Shown: positions 15,582 to 24,367, counted from the first letter of the stretch. The stretch: DNA of 49,965 nucleotides from Actinomycetota bacterium (GCA_012837825.1 DUQM01000008.1:1-49965), one strand, 5' to 3'. The notes: a model not told the origin generated them from the sequence alone. Numbers and translations: made by a program.

Positions 15582-15826
15582 ATGCCAATAGCAAAAGCAA
15601 CAGAAATCAAGGCACCTTCTGAAAGCTTTGACGATGTAGTCGGAACAGGAATATTGGTAGCCAATAAAACATTAGATAGCCAATAAGACATTAGATAGCC
15701 AGCAAAACATTAAAAAATATCAGACCGGCATAAGTAAAGGATATGAAAGTAAGTGCTGATAAAAACGGCAGTATTTCTGAATACAGGGTTTTAATGAAGA
15801 CAACACTTACTTTTGAAGACTTTTGA
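15582..15826 (+). pseudogene. Dodecin gene broken by a 19-bp triplication and a nonsense change
   Basis: The frame from ATG 15582 reads MPIAKATEIKAPSESFDDVV and continues GTGILVANKTL, a typical flavin-binding dodecin N-terminus. It then runs into stops inside three 19-bp tandem repeats (15659-15715). Using the third copy restores the frame: SKTLKNIRPA, a TAA where dodecins usually have Trp, then VKDMKVSADKNGSISEYRVL and TTLTFEDF before the TGA at 15824. Removing two repeat units and the stop gives a dodecin of normal length (about 68 aa). Flavin buffering by this copy is therefore lost. Confidence 0.8.
15659..15715. repeat. Three 19-bp tandem repeats inside the dodecin pseudogene
   Basis: Units at 15659-15677, 15678-15696 and 15697-15715 follow the pattern AGCCAATAAAACATTAGAT with a few changes. 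Two extra units add 38 bp, which shifts the frame and brings in stops. Confidence 0.9.
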
Positions 15827-15861
15827 TCCAGGCGATTTTTAATAATAAATACTTATTTTCC

Positions 15862-15890
15862 TTACATAAAGAAAGTAAATATGTTATAAA
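15862..15890 (+). promoter_or_regulatory. Promoter for the DUF1538-PII operon
   Basis: TTACAT (15862-15867), a 17-nt spacer and TATAAA (15885-15890) preceded by TGT form a plausible extended sigma-A promoter. The start would be near 15897, about 44 nt ahead of the TTG start codon. Confidence 0.5.
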
Positions 15891-15940
15891 ACAAAATAAT
15901 CTTAATTTTGATAAAGATAAAGACCTTAAGGAGTATTGTT

Positions 15941-16636
15941 TTGTTTTCGAAAATAAAGGAATTTTTAAGAGAAATAGTCGTCACGATAGGACCCATAATT
16001 TTCATCGTGACGATTTTGCAGTTTACTCTTGTAAAAATGCCATGGACTATGTATCTGCGGTTTCTGCTTGGTGCGCTGATGTTAATTCTGGGACTTACTC
16101 TTTTGCTGAGAGGTCTAAAAATAGGACTGATCCCTGTTGGGGAAATGATAGGCTCAGCCATAACTTTAAAAGGCTCAGTAACCCTTATTTTGTTTCTCGG
16201 CTTTCTGATAGGATTTGCCATAACTATTGCTGAACCTAATATCATTGTGCTCTCAAATCATGTCAACACTGTGTCATCCGGACAGATAGACAAACTGCTG
16301 CTCGTATCATTTATCGGTATAGGAGTCGGACTATTTATACTCATTTCATTTTTAAGGGTTCTTCTTAAAATACCTATAATATACATATTGCTTGCGAGCT
16401 ATCTGGTTATACTTGTCCTTTCATTTTTTACCAGCAAAAATTATCTTCCAATAGGGTTTGATGCAGGCGGGGTTGTAACCGGACCTCTTACAGTCCCTTT
16501 CGTAATGGCTCTGGGGATGGGATTTGTTTCTTCCCTTGGCGGAAGGTCAAAAACTTCTGAAGGATTTGGGTATATAGGCCTTGCTGCAGTCGGACCGATA
16601 ATTTCGGTAATGATTCTGGGGGTGATATACAGATGA
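15941..16636 (+). CDS. DUF1538 membrane protein, first of a pair
   Basis: This is an integral membrane protein of 231 aa with about six or seven hydrophobic segments. The TTG start at 15941 follows AAGGAG (15928-15933) by 7 nt. Family marks are GLIPVGEMIG, AEPNIIVLSN and the glycine-rich stretch FDAGGVVTGPLTVPF before the last helices. The following gene encodes a related protein with the same three motifs in the same order, so the two are probably paralogous halves of one carrier. The genes overlap by four bases (ATGA). The substrate is unknown; DUF1538 proteins are usually described only as putative transporters. Confidence 0.82.
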   Translation: MFSKIKEFLREIVVTIGPIIFIVTILQFTLVKMPWTMYLRFLLGALMLILGLTLLLRGLKIGLIPVGEMIGSAITLKGSVTLILFLGFLIGFAITIAEPNIIVLSNHVNTVSSGQIDKLLLVSFIGIGVGLFILISFLRVLLKIPIIYILLASYLVILVLSFFTSKNYLPIGFDAGGVVTGPLTVPFVMALGMGFVSSLGGRSKTSEGFGYIGLAAVGPIISVMILGVIYR

Positions 16637-17364
16637 ATGAATTTACTTTTTCAGGTTTTTTAAACCTTGTACTGGAAATACTTCTGGCAATTGCTCCTCT
16701 TTTTTTTATTTTTATTATTTTTCAGATTTTTGTTTTCAAATTATCTGCGAAAAGATTTCTGAGTATTTTAACCGGCTTTGTGATGGTTTTCTTCGGGCTG
16801 ATTCTGTTTCTTCTGGGTGTTGAGATAGGCTTTGTGCCGGTGGGGAATTTTATCGGGAAAACGATAGGCGGCAGCACATATAACTGGCTTCTTATCCCGA
16901 TAGGGTTTGCCCTTGGATTTGTTGTTACTTTCATGGAACCCGGTGTAAGGATACTGTGCACCGAAATTGAGAAATGTTCGAGCGGATTTATCAGGGAAAA
17001 GCATATTCTGCTTACTCTTTCCTTCGGGGTTGCGGTTGCGGTAGCTCTTGCAATGGCAAAAACGATATTTGCAATTTCACTTACATATATACTGTTACCC
17101 GGTTATTTGCTCGCTTTTATCTTTGCCTTTATGGCCGGTCCTACTTTCACATCTATTGCATTCGATTCCGGAGGAGTAGCAACGGGACCGATGTCAGTTA
17201 CATTTATTTTATCGATTTCACTTGGAGCGGCAATAATAACGGAAGGCGCTGATCCGATTCTGCATGGATTCGGGCTTATATCAATTGTCGCACTTGCCCC
17301 GATTATAGCAGTTTTGGTTTTTGGAATTATTTTTAAAAGAAAAGGAGGAGATATTGATGGATGA
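16633..17364 (+). CDS. DUF1538 membrane protein, second of a pair
   Basis: This is a 243-aa membrane protein related to the preceding gene product. Shared motifs are GFVPVGNFIG, MEPGVRIL and FDSGGVATGPMSVTF. The acidic residue in the EP motif and the D-x-GGV-x-TGP segment are kept in both halves, which suggests a shared pore or substrate site built from two subunits. The start ATG 16633 overlaps the upstream stop, and its own end overlaps the PII-like gene by 8 nt, so all three should be made together. The N-terminus begins with a strongly hydrophobic helix. Confidence 0.82.
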   Translation: MNEFTFSGFLNLVLEILLAIAPLFFIFIIFQIFVFKLSAKRFLSILTGFVMVFFGLILFLLGVEIGFVPVGNFIGKTIGGSTYNWLLIPIGFALGFVVTFMEPGVRILCTEIEKCSSGFIREKHILLTLSFGVAVAVALAMAKTIFAISLTYILLPGYLLAFIFAFMAGPTFTSIAFDSGGVATGPMSVTFILSISLGAAIITEGADPILHGFGLISIVALAPIIAVLVFGIIFKRKGGDIDG

Positions 17365-17719
17365 TGAAAAATCATGCAACCAATACACTATTTTTGAAAA
17401 TAAACATGATCTTATTATTACTATTGTGAAAAAAGGTCTGTCTGAAAAGATAATGGAAGCCACAAGAAGTGCTGGTGCTGAAGGCGGAACGATAATTTTC
17501 GGCAGAGGAACAGGCATTCATGAAAAAGCAAGGCTTCTTGGTATTCCGATAGAACCTGAAAAAGAGATAATACTGACGGTAGTCAAAAAGAAAATAACAA
17601 AAAATGTTCTAGACAGCATTGTCAGCTCAGTCAATCTGGACAAACCGGGCACAGGAATTGCTTTTGTAATTGAATTAAGCAAGGTTCTTGGCATATCTCA
17701 TCTTAACGGAATCGAATAA
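17357..17719 (+). CDS. PII-like signalling protein linked to DUF1538 proteins
   Basis: This is a small cytosolic protein of 120 aa with a PII ferredoxin-like fold: a first strand LIITIVKKG, then a helix with SEKIMEATRSAGAEGGTIIF, and a C-terminal KPGTGIAFVIEL strand where PII proteins bind nucleotide phosphates. The T-loop region (GRGTGIHEKARLLGIP) is shorter than in GlnB and lacks the usual uridylylated tyrosine. The start is ATG 17357 after AAAGGAGGAG; an upstream in-frame extension to 17321 has no site. By analogy with GlnK-AmtB it probably gates or senses for the two membrane proteins encoded just upstream. Confidence 0.8.
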   Translation: MDDEKSCNQYTIFENKHDLIITIVKKGLSEKIMEATRSAGAEGGTIIFGRGTGIHEKARLLGIPIEPEKEIILTVVKKKITKNVLDSIVSSVNLDKPGTGIAFVIELSKVLGISHLNGIE

Positions 17720-17767
17720 ATAAAAAAATATTCAACAGTCTTCCAAATAAATTAGTTTGATAAAATA

Positions 17768-17799
17768 TTAATCGGGGATATAAGGTTATCCCCGATTAA
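17768..17799 (+). terminator. Strong hairpin after the DUF1538-PII operon
   Basis: TTAATCGGGGATA (17768-17780) and TATCCCCGATTAA (17787-17799) form a perfect 13-bp stem with a 6-nt loop, 48 nt after the PII-like gene. The U tract is missing, but the position at an operon end makes a terminator or 3' protector likely. Confidence 0.65.
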
Positions 17800-17801
17800 T
17801 C

Positions 17802-17846
17802 AAAACAGAAGATAAAGGCATATAAAAACAGAAGATTAAAGACACA
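17802..17846. repeat. Two imperfect 22-23-bp tandem repeats
   Basis: AAAACAGAAGATAAAGGCATAT (17802-17823) is followed at once by AAAACAGAAGATTAAAGACACAT (17824-17846). The rest of this 388-bp gap (17720-18107) holds the hairpin above, AT-rich sequence and the promoter of the next gene. Confidence 0.75.
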
Positions 17847-18064
17847 TAAATTTATCTTTTAACTTTATCAATTCTGATAATATAGCTGCTTTATTAAAAG
17901 ACTATTAAAATAGTATTAAAAAATTTTAATGTTTTTTTTAATTCCCTTTTTTTAATCCCTTTTTAATCTGCCTGACTATAATTAAATTAAATCTGAAAAA
18001 CCAGATAATTCTACTGATTTTCTCCTGATTTAATTTTTTTCTATTACATTTTAAAAGTTTGTTA

Positions 18065-18070
18065 TATAAT
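18065..18070 (+). promoter_or_regulatory. Promoter -10 box for the amino acid ABC operon
   Basis: A perfect TATAAT lies at 18065-18070. The upstream region offers only partial -35 matches (TTACAT at 18044-18049 with a short 15-nt spacer). The gene begins at 18108 after AGGAGA. Confidence 0.45.
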
Positions 18071-18107
18071 ACCAAGAAAATTATTTAGGTTAACAGGAGA
18101 ATAATTA

Positions 18108-18905
18108 ATGAAAAAGAAAGTTTTTTTTATTTTAGCGGTACTTTTTATAATTACGGGACTTTTGATGTCCGGATGCACCAAAAAAGTGTCAGTACAGGAA
18201 GATGGTGCGGCTGCAGCACAATCGTCTGAGCTTAAAACAATCAAGCCCGGTGTTCTTACCGTCGGGTCTGATTGCACATGGCCGCCTATGGAATACATAG
18301 AGGGTGATAAGATAGTTGGATTTGATTTTGATCTTACCCAGGCGATAGCAGACAAGCTCGGCCTTAAGCTGGATTACCAGAATGCAGCATGGGACGGACT
18401 TTTCCCCGCTGTTTCTGCACACAAGTATGATATGGTAATTTCTTCGATTACAATTACTGATGACAGAAAAAAGGAAATGGATTTTTCTGACCCGTATTAT
18501 AAAACGGATCAGTCAGTGACTGTAAAAAAAGGTTCAGGAATTGATTCAATTGATAAATTTGAAGGTAAAACTGCGGCTGTTCAGATAGGAACAACAGGTG
18601 AACTTGTTGCAAAGGACATAAAAGATGTTACTGTTAAGACTTACGATGATATTCTTCTTGCTTTTGAAGATCTTAAAGCAGGCAGGGTAGACAGTGTTGT
18701 TTCTGACTCTTATGTAGGGTATGCATATGCAGCAAAAGACGATGCCCTGACAGTAGGTTTTGATATTGCAACTGATGAACAGCTTGGTATAGGATTTGCA
18801 AAAGATACGCCTGAACTTGTTAAGGCTGTCAATAAAGCTCTGAAAGAGATAATGGAAGACGGCACATACGATGAAATTTATGAAAAATGGTTTGGAGAAA
18901 AATAG
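18108..18905 (+). CDS. Polar amino acid ABC transporter, substrate-binding lipoprotein
   Basis: This is a family 3 solute-binding protein of 265 aa. The signal ends in LLMSGC, so the mature protein is lipid-anchored. The SBP_bac_3 fold is seen in LTVGSDCTWPPMEYIEGDKI, then FDFDLTQAIADKLG, and the DMVISSITITDDRKKEMDFS block that contains the conserved arginine contacting the ligand carboxylate. The length is normal. It is the first gene of a typical three-gene importer with a HisM-type permease and a GlnQ-type ATPase. The ligand is an amino acid such as Arg, His, Gln or cystine; sequence does not decide. Confidence 0.92.
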   Translation: MKKKVFFILAVLFIITGLLMSGCTKKVSVQEDGAAAAQSSELKTIKPGVLTVGSDCTWPPMEYIEGDKIVGFDFDLTQAIADKLGLKLDYQNAAWDGLFPAVSAHKYDMVISSITITDDRKKEMDFSDPYYKTDQSVTVKKGSGIDSIDKFEGKTAAVQIGTTGELVAKDIKDVTVKTYDDILLAFEDLKAGRVDSVVSDSYVGYAYAAKDDALTVGFDIATDEQLGIGFAKDTPELVKAVNKALKEIMEDGTYDEIYEKWFGEK

Positions 18906-18914
18906 TTTAAAAAT

Positions 18915-19598
18915 ATGGAGGGTTTAGCAGGTTTAGCCCAGAAGTACTTTTCGATAAGTATTATAAAGGAAGTTTTCCCTTTTTTATTAAAAGGTGCTCT
19001 TTATACGGTAATATTTTCAGCAGCGTCGGAGCTGGTAGGAATAATGGTCGGTCTTTTTACCGCTATAATCAGGGTTACCAAAGTAAAGGTACTTAGCCAG
19101 CTTGCGACAATATATGTGGATATTTTCAGAGGTACACCGCTTCTGATGCAGATAATATTTGTTTATTATGCGCTACCGTATATAGGGATAAATCTGCCTG
19201 CCCCGGCTGCAGGAATAGTTGCTCTTTCAATAAACAGCGGAGCCTATGTTTCTGAAATTTTCAGGGCAGGAATAGAATCAATAGATAAAGGCCAGATTGA
19301 AGCTGCAAGGTCTCTGGGCATGTCATATGCCCAGGCAATGCGCTATGTAGTTATTCCGCAGACCATGAAGAGGGTTCTGCCTCCGCTTACCAATGAATTT
19401 GTTGCCCTTATTAAAGACTCATCCCTGCTATCGGTAATTGCTATTTCAGAGCTTCTAAGGGTTTCAAAGGAAATGATGACCTGGAAGCTGAATCCATCTT
19501 CACTAACTGCTGCTGCGCTGCTGTATCTGGTGATAACAGTACCTCTGACACGGCTTGTCAGCTATCTTGAAAACAAGATGAAGAAGGGGGATGTTTGA
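18915..19598 (+). CDS. Polar amino acid ABC transporter permease
   Basis: This is a 227-aa inner-membrane subunit of the HisMQ/GlnP group with five hydrophobic segments. The early [19 protein letters not shown], the [13 protein letters not shown] motif, and the EAA loop with [20 protein letters not shown] are all present. The start ATG 18915 lies 9 nt after the binding-protein stop. The end overlaps the ATPase gene by 8 nt. A single permease gene implies a homodimer. Confidence 0.92.
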   Translation: MEGLAGLAQKYFSISIIKEVFPFLLKGALYTVIFSAASELVGIMVGLFTAIIRVTKVKVLSQLATIYVDIFRGTPLLMQIIFVYYALPYIGINLPAPAAGIVALSINSGAYVSEIFRAGIESIDKGQIEAARSLGMSYAQAMRYVVIPQTMKRVLPPLTNEFVALIKDSSLLSVIAISELLRVSKEMMTWKLNPSSLTAAALLYLVITVPLTRLVSYLENKMKKGDV

Positions 19599-20325
19599 TT
19601 TGATTAAAATAGTCGACCTGCATAAAAAATTTGGAAATATAAATGTTTTGAACGGTGTAAGTCTTGAAGTTAAAAAAGGAGATGTCCTTGTAATAATCGG
19701 TCCGAGCGGTTCCGGTAAAAGTACTTTGCTGAGATGTATAAACCTGCTTGAAGAACCGACATCGGGTCAGATATTCCTTGACGGAGAAGATATAACAAGT
19801 AAAAAAACCGATAAGAACAAAGTCAGGCAGAGAATAGGGATGGTTTTTCAAAGCTTTAACCTTTTTCCCAATATGACTGTTATCGGAAATGTTACACTGG
19901 CTCTTCAAAAAGTACTGAAAATGAAACCTGCCCAGGCAAAGAAAATCGGAGTAGATCTTCTTACAAGGGTAGGCCTGAAAGATAAAATCGATGCATATCC
20001 CAACCAGTTATCCGGCGGACAGAAGCAGAGGGTCGCCATTGCGCGTGCTCTTGCGATGAATCCTGAAGCCATACTTTTTGATGAGGTAACTTCTGCGCTT
20101 GATCCTGAGCTTGTAAAGGAAGTTCTTGATGTAATGAAGGATCTTGCAAAAAGTGGTATGACAATGCTTGTTGTTACTCATGAAATGGGTTTTGCAAAAG
20201 AAGTCGGTTCCCATGTTATTTTTATGGATGAAGGCAAAATAATAGAAATCGGACTTGCTGATGAAATATTTGAAAACTCCAAACATCCCAGGACAAAAGC
20301 TTTTCTTGATGCTGTGCTCAGCTAA
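19591..20325 (+). CDS. Polar amino acid ABC transporter ATP-binding protein
   Basis: This is a GlnQ/HisP-type ATPase of 244 aa. Walker [10 protein letters not shown] is at residues 37-45, followed by the Q-loop [10 protein letters not shown], signature LSGGQKQ, Walker [13 protein letters not shown] and the switch [12 protein letters not shown]. The ATG at 19591 lies within the 3' end of the permease gene, after AAGAAGGGGG, so translation is coupled. A hairpin-like element with seven T residues follows at about 20346-20390. Confidence 0.93.
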   Translation: MFDLIKIVDLHKKFGNINVLNGVSLEVKKGDVLVIIGPSGSGKSTLLRCINLLEEPTSGQIFLDGEDITSKKTDKNKVRQRIGMVFQSFNLFPNMTVIGNVTLALQKVLKMKPAQAKKIGVDLLTRVGLKDKIDAYPNQLSGGQKQRVAIARALAMNPEAILFDEVTSALDPELVKEVLDVMKDLAKSGMTMLVVTHEMGFAKEVGSHVIFMDEGKIIEIGLADEIFENSKHPRTKAFLDAVLS

Positions 20326-20345
20326 AATTTTTAATTTAATCTGTT

Positions 20346-20390
20346 TAATCCTATAATAAAACCTATGATTAAAATGCGGATTATTTTTTT
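20346..20390 (+). terminator. Possible long-loop terminator after the amino acid importer
   Basis: TAATCC (20346-20351) pairs with GGATTA (20378-20383), which is followed by seven T residues. The stem is short and the loop is 26 nt, so this is tentative. Confidence 0.35.
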
Positions 20391-20427
20391 ATCAGATTTT
20401 TTATCAAGTCTTTAATAATATTAAAAA

Positions 20428-22989
20428 ATGTTCCTTATTTTAAAAAAAATTGTAATTTTGATTATTGCTGTCCTGACAGCACTGCTACTGTTTACAACTT
20501 CCTGCTGTCTTTTGTGTAGTCCTTTTCAGGCAATAGACAGACAGTCTGAAACTTCCGTAACAGTCACAGAAAGTCCCGAAGAAACAAAAGAAAAAACAGA
20601 TGAATCTGAATACCTGCAGGAACCAGAGGTAGATCTTGTTAATCCTGAAGCTTTCAAGCTCAGCACTATAAAAGTTGCCGGACAGGCGATTGATGTAAAA
20701 GTTCAGGGTGACTGGGCTTATCTGACAAATGATGTCGGGACGCTTTATGTGATAAACGTCAGCGATAAGACAAATCCCGTTATAACCGGAAAGATAAACA
20801 GGTTAAACAGTGCAAATATTGTTATTGTAAAAGGAGATTATGTCTTTATTTCTTATACCGAATACAAGGAATATGATGAAGAAAAAGGAATTCAGACAGA
20901 AAGACCTGTAAAGGAATGTGGTTTTATTATTATCGACGTCAGCGATAAAACGAATCCTGAATATGCCGGCAAATATATATCAGGCTCAGATACTGATAAA
21001 ACGGTGCAGGGTCTTTATGTGTATGAAAATTATGCATATGTAAACAGCAACTTTGATAACGGAGATGAAAGTCCTGCAAGCAAATTAGAGATAGTCAATA
21101 TCAAAAATCCCGGAAATCCTAAGCTGGAAGGAGAATTAAGGCTTAACGGTTTGACAGCAGCGGTATATGTTCAGAATGACTATGCATATATAAATTCCAA
21201 TTTTTTTCCTGAAGAAGAAGAACAATCAGATTCAGAAAATCCCGGCAGTATTTTATATATAGTAAATATTGAAAATAAGTCAAGTCCCCGGATTGAAGGA
21301 CAATGCAGTGTTTATTCAAATTCATGGGCTGTTTATGTCAGGGATGAATTCGTTTTTCTTTCAAGCAATGGAATTGATCCTGAAAATGGAAATTACCGGA
21401 ACAGCAGATTAATGATAATAGACAGCAGTGATAAAGAAAATCCGAAAGAAATTTCAAATTGCGAAATTTACGGAGGGGCATGGGAGATTGATTATGAAGA
21501 CAGTTATGTTTTTGTTTCAAATCTCAGCGGAGGGATGAGCATTATTGATACTGAAGATAAAAGTAATCCGAAACCGTCATTTAACATAAAGACCAGAGGA
21601 AGTTCTTATGATATAGCAGTATCAGGATTTTACGGGTATCTGGTTGATGGTTTCAGCGGGCTTGTGATAATTGAATTAAAAAACAGAATGTCCGGGACAG
21701 AATCAGAAAACAGGCCTCCGAAATCTGTAATACATATTCTTGGCGATAACCTGGGAAGTGAAGAAATTCCGGTCTTTCAGGTAAATAATCCTGTTTATTT
21801 TTCTGCCAGGGATTCTTTCGACCCTGAAGGTGAGGATATAGAAATAAAATGGGATATAAACGCAGAGAACAGCCGGAAGGATTCCTTTTCGATTGTTGAG
21901 GATGATTCAGGTGAGAAAATCGGAGTCATATTCAAAAAGGAAGGCAGTTATTCGGTCAGCCTGGAAACAGACGACGGCAAGAGTACTGACAATATAAAAA
22001 AGGAAATAATCATAAAAGATATTAGTCCGTCTGTAGACATAAAAAAGACACATGATTTTAAAATAGAAATAGAATATGTTTTAAAAAATACAGGCCGGAC
22101 GGATCTGGAAAATCTGAGATGTTTTATAAGTATTCCCCAGAACATTGTTCCTTATCAGAAAATAAATAATTTTACTATCAGGGGAGATGATGCGGAAATC
22201 AGTTATTATTATGATGAAGACTGGAATCTGCTTGCTGATTTTGAATTTACCGAAGATAAATTAAAACCCGGAAATGAGATAACTGCTGCAATTGAAGTGG
22301 AAGTTAAAATGCCTGAATTTTATTATAATCCGCCTGAAAAGGGGATGCTGAATTATGAAGAAGACGATATTGATATGGACCTGTATACCGGTGATGATTT
22401 TTTCATTGATTCCGATAATCCCGTGATAATCGAGAAAACGGCATCAGTTGTGGGAAATGAAAAAAATCCATATGAAATTGCAAAAAAAATCTATAATTTT
22501 GTAATAAAGACTCTTGAATATGATTTTTACAGGGCCAACGATAAGAATTATGATTTTATGTATGCATCCGAGATTTTGGGAGAAGGAAAAGGCGTATGTC
22601 TTGATTATGCCATTCTTTATACCGCAATGCTGCGTGCTGCCGGGATCCCTGCCCGCCTTGCCGGTGGAATTCCGGTAACCATCATTCTTCTTGAAGATGA
22701 CAAGGAAATAAACATAGGCCATGAATGGGTTGAAGTAAAATTACCGGGTTATGGCTGGATTCCTGTAGATCCCACTACAGAAGATGCCTTTCTGAACCGG
22801 AACTATTATTTGAATCTTACAACAGATAAGGGCATGTCGCTGCTGTACAGCAGAGAAACCATGGACTGGTCAAGCTACTATTATGAAGGTTTTAAATTTT
22901 CATGGGATTCCGATATTGCTCCCAGGATTGAACAGGAATACAATTTCAGGGTATCAGGACTTGATATCAGAGACCTGATCTTTTACTGA
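20428..22989 (+). CDS. Secreted LVIVD beta-propeller protein with a C-terminal transglutaminase-like domain
   Basis: This is a cell-surface protein of 853 aa. Residues 5-25 are a hydrophobic signal followed by Cys26-Cys27, possibly a lipoprotein although the lipobox is atypical. After an acidic Thr/Glu linker come about six LVIVD repeats (AYLTNDVGTLYVINVSD, then GFIIIDVSD and similar), expected to form a propeller. A PKD-like region with SFDPEGEDIEIKWD follows, then a transglutaminase-like core. The catalytic triad is visible as C724 in GVCLDYA, H765 in GHEWVEV and D781 in PVDPT. The active fold could cleave or crosslink wall peptides. No ribosome site precedes the ATG. Confidence 0.82.
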   Translation: MFLILKKIVILIIAVLTALLLFTTSCCLLCSPFQAIDRQSETSVTVTESPEETKEKTDESEYLQEPEVDLVNPEAFKLSTIKVAGQAIDVKVQGDWAYLTNDVGTLYVINVSDKTNPVITGKINRLNSANIVIVKGDYVFISYTEYKEYDEEKGIQTERPVKECGFIIIDVSDKTNPEYAGKYISGSDTDKTVQGLYVYENYAYVNSNFDNGDESPASKLEIVNIKNPGNPKLEGELRLNGLTAAVYVQNDYAYINSNFFPEEEEQSDSENPGSILYIVNIENKSSPRIEGQCSVYSNSWAVYVRDEFVFLSSNGIDPENGNYRNSRLMIIDSSDKENPKEISNCEIYGGAWEIDYEDSYVFVSNLSGGMSIIDTEDKSNPKPSFNIKTRGSSYDIAVSGFYGYLVDGFSGLVIIELKNRMSGTESENRPPKSVIHILGDNLGSEEIPVFQVNNPVYFSARDSFDPEGEDIEIKWDINAENSRKDSFSIVEDDSGEKIGVIFKKEGSYSVSLETDDGKSTDNIKKEIIIKDISPSVDIKKTHDFKIEIEYVLKNTGRTDLENLRCFISIPQNIVPYQKINNFTIRGDDAEISYYYDEDWNLLADFEFTEDKLKPGNEITAAIEVEVKMPEFYYNPPEKGMLNYEEDDIDMDLYTGDDFFIDSDNPVIIEKTASVVGNEKNPYEIAKKIYNFVIKTLEYDFYRANDKNYDFMYASEILGEGKGVCLDYAILYTAMLRAAGIPARLAGGIPVTIILLEDDKEINIGHEWVEVKLPGYGWIPVDPTTEDAFLNRNYYLNLTTDKGMSLLYSRETMDWSSYYYEGFKFSWDSDIAPRIEQEYNFRVSGLDIRDLIFY

Positions 22990-23018
22990 TAATTCCATAT
23001 TATGAATTTTTTCAGGTT

Positions 23019-24239
23019 TTAATCAGGATTAGTCTCAAGTTCATATCTTTCAATAAGGGCTTCTTCAACAATTCTGTAATTGTTTGAGGCATTCCAGAAC
23101 AGGTATCCGTTTATTCCCAGCAATTCCGAAGCTGATATCTGGGAAAGAATATCAGCTTTTGTATATTTTACATCCAGTCCGAAAGCCTGAAGCCAGGGAA
23201 TCATTAAGCAATCGGTGTCTTTTATTTTTGAGGCTCCTTTTTCAAGGGTATATTTTACAACTTCAAAAGGGTGGTTTTCAGGACTGTCAAAGCCTATAAA
23301 ACCTTTGGAGTAGTGCGACGGATACACCATTGGGTATAAATAATCCAGGTAGGGCGCAATTTCCTGAATCATTTGACCTATTCCCTGGTCGTTGTTTTCA
23401 ATCAGTGCAAATCCAAAAACATCTGCGGATATTCTGACATTTGTTTCCGTGAGGGCGTCCTTTGCTTTTTTTAAAAAATTACTTATGGCTTCACTTTTTG
23501 GCATATTATCTTTATTAAAAGAATAATCTGCATATTTTATATTACCTCTTGCCGGCCCCCTGATGTAATCAAACTGGATTTCATCGACTCCCAGTTCTGA
23601 AACCTCCAAAGCTATTTCAATAATATAATCCCAGTAATCCCGGCAATAAATATCCGGCCAGTATGAACCTTCAGAATATAAAGGGTTGCCGTTTCTGCTG
23701 TCCTTTATAGCCATTTCCGGGTATTTTTTTGCAATCAGCGGATCTTTGAAGACTACAATTCTGGCGATTGAATAGATCCCTTCCGAATCCATTTCAGATA
23801 TTATCTTCTTTATGTCATACAGAGTATTTTTTGCACCGCTTTTTACGGCAAAATCATTTGCTGTTTCATAATTAATATATCCTTCATCATCTTTGACATT
23901 GAAAACAATGGAATTTAACTCAGTTTTTTTAATAATGTCATATATATGTTTTCTTGTATTTTCATTACCCATGCTGTAGCCGGTCATATATAATCCTTTC
24001 TGGCTACCCGGCAGTATCTTTATTTTCTTTGGTTTTCCCGGTTTGCATTCGTTTAAATAATAAACATCGCTTATAAGCCTTGAATAATCATTTTTAACCC
24101 CTGCGGCAGTTTTTTCGTGCTGGATCAAAAGCCCGGCATTTAAAATTTTCGGAGTAATCAGAGATATTAAAAAGCCGGCGATGAACATAATAAAAAAAGA
24201 AATAAAAAGAAACGACGTTTTTTTTGTTTTAAAAGACAT
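23019..24239 (-). CDS. Membrane-anchored putative glycoside hydrolase (DUF4015 family)
   Basis: This is a 406-aa exported protein. Residues about 10-32 are a single hydrophobic helix that could be a signal anchor. The catalytic-like region begins near residue 87 with TGYSMGNENTRKHIYDIIKK and NSIVFNVKDDEG, then YSIARIVVFKDP, VDEIQFDYIRGP and DYLYPMVYPSHY, the barrel strands of PF13200 proteins related to GH13-like TIM barrels. A C-terminal QASELLGINGYLFWN segment completes the barrel. The substrate is unknown, perhaps a surface polysaccharide. It converges with the LVIVD gene (29-nt gap). Confidence 0.8.
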   Translation of the reverse strand: MSFKTKKTSFLFISFFIMFIAGFLISLITPKILNAGLLIQHEKTAAGVKNDYSRLISDVYYLNECKPGKPKKIKILPGSQKGLYMTGYSMGNENTRKHIYDIIKKTELNSIVFNVKDDEGYINYETANDFAVKSGAKNTLYDIKKIISEMDSEGIYSIARIVVFKDPLIAKKYPEMAIKDSRNGNPLYSEGSYWPDIYCRDYWDYIIEIALEVSELGVDEIQFDYIRGPARGNIKYADYSFNKDNMPKSEAISNFLKKAKDALTETNVRISADVFGFALIENNDQGIGQMIQEIAPYLDYLYPMVYPSHYSKGFIGFDSPENHPFEVVKYTLEKGASKIKDTDCLMIPWLQAFGLDVKYTKADILSQISASELLGINGYLFWNASNNYRIVEEALIERYELETNPD

Positions 24240-24338
24240 AAAAATTTTTAAATTTCGTTTCAGATTTTTAATTATAAATAAGGTTATATTTCTATATTTT
24301 AAGACAAAATATGAGGAAAATAAATTTTTCCATAATTT

Positions 24339-24367
24339 TTGACATTTTAATAATTTAAATGAAGAAT
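24339..24367 (+). promoter_or_regulatory. Promoter for the menaquinone operon
   Basis: A perfect TTGACA (24339-24344) is followed after 17 nt by AAGAAT (24362-24367), a weak -10 box. Transcription would start near 24374, about 50 nt upstream of menF. Confidence 0.45.

Noticed and set aside
12713-15826. A defence island made of the DUF2779 nuclease and the sirtuin
   Set aside because: The sirtuin is a stand-alone deacylase of normal length, oriented tail to tail with the nuclease. No other defence gene, integrase or insertion sequence lies nearby.
15823-16245. Alternative frames overlapping the first DUF1538 gene on both strands
   Set aside because: The DUF1538 frame has a proper site, promoter and family motifs; the others are shadows.
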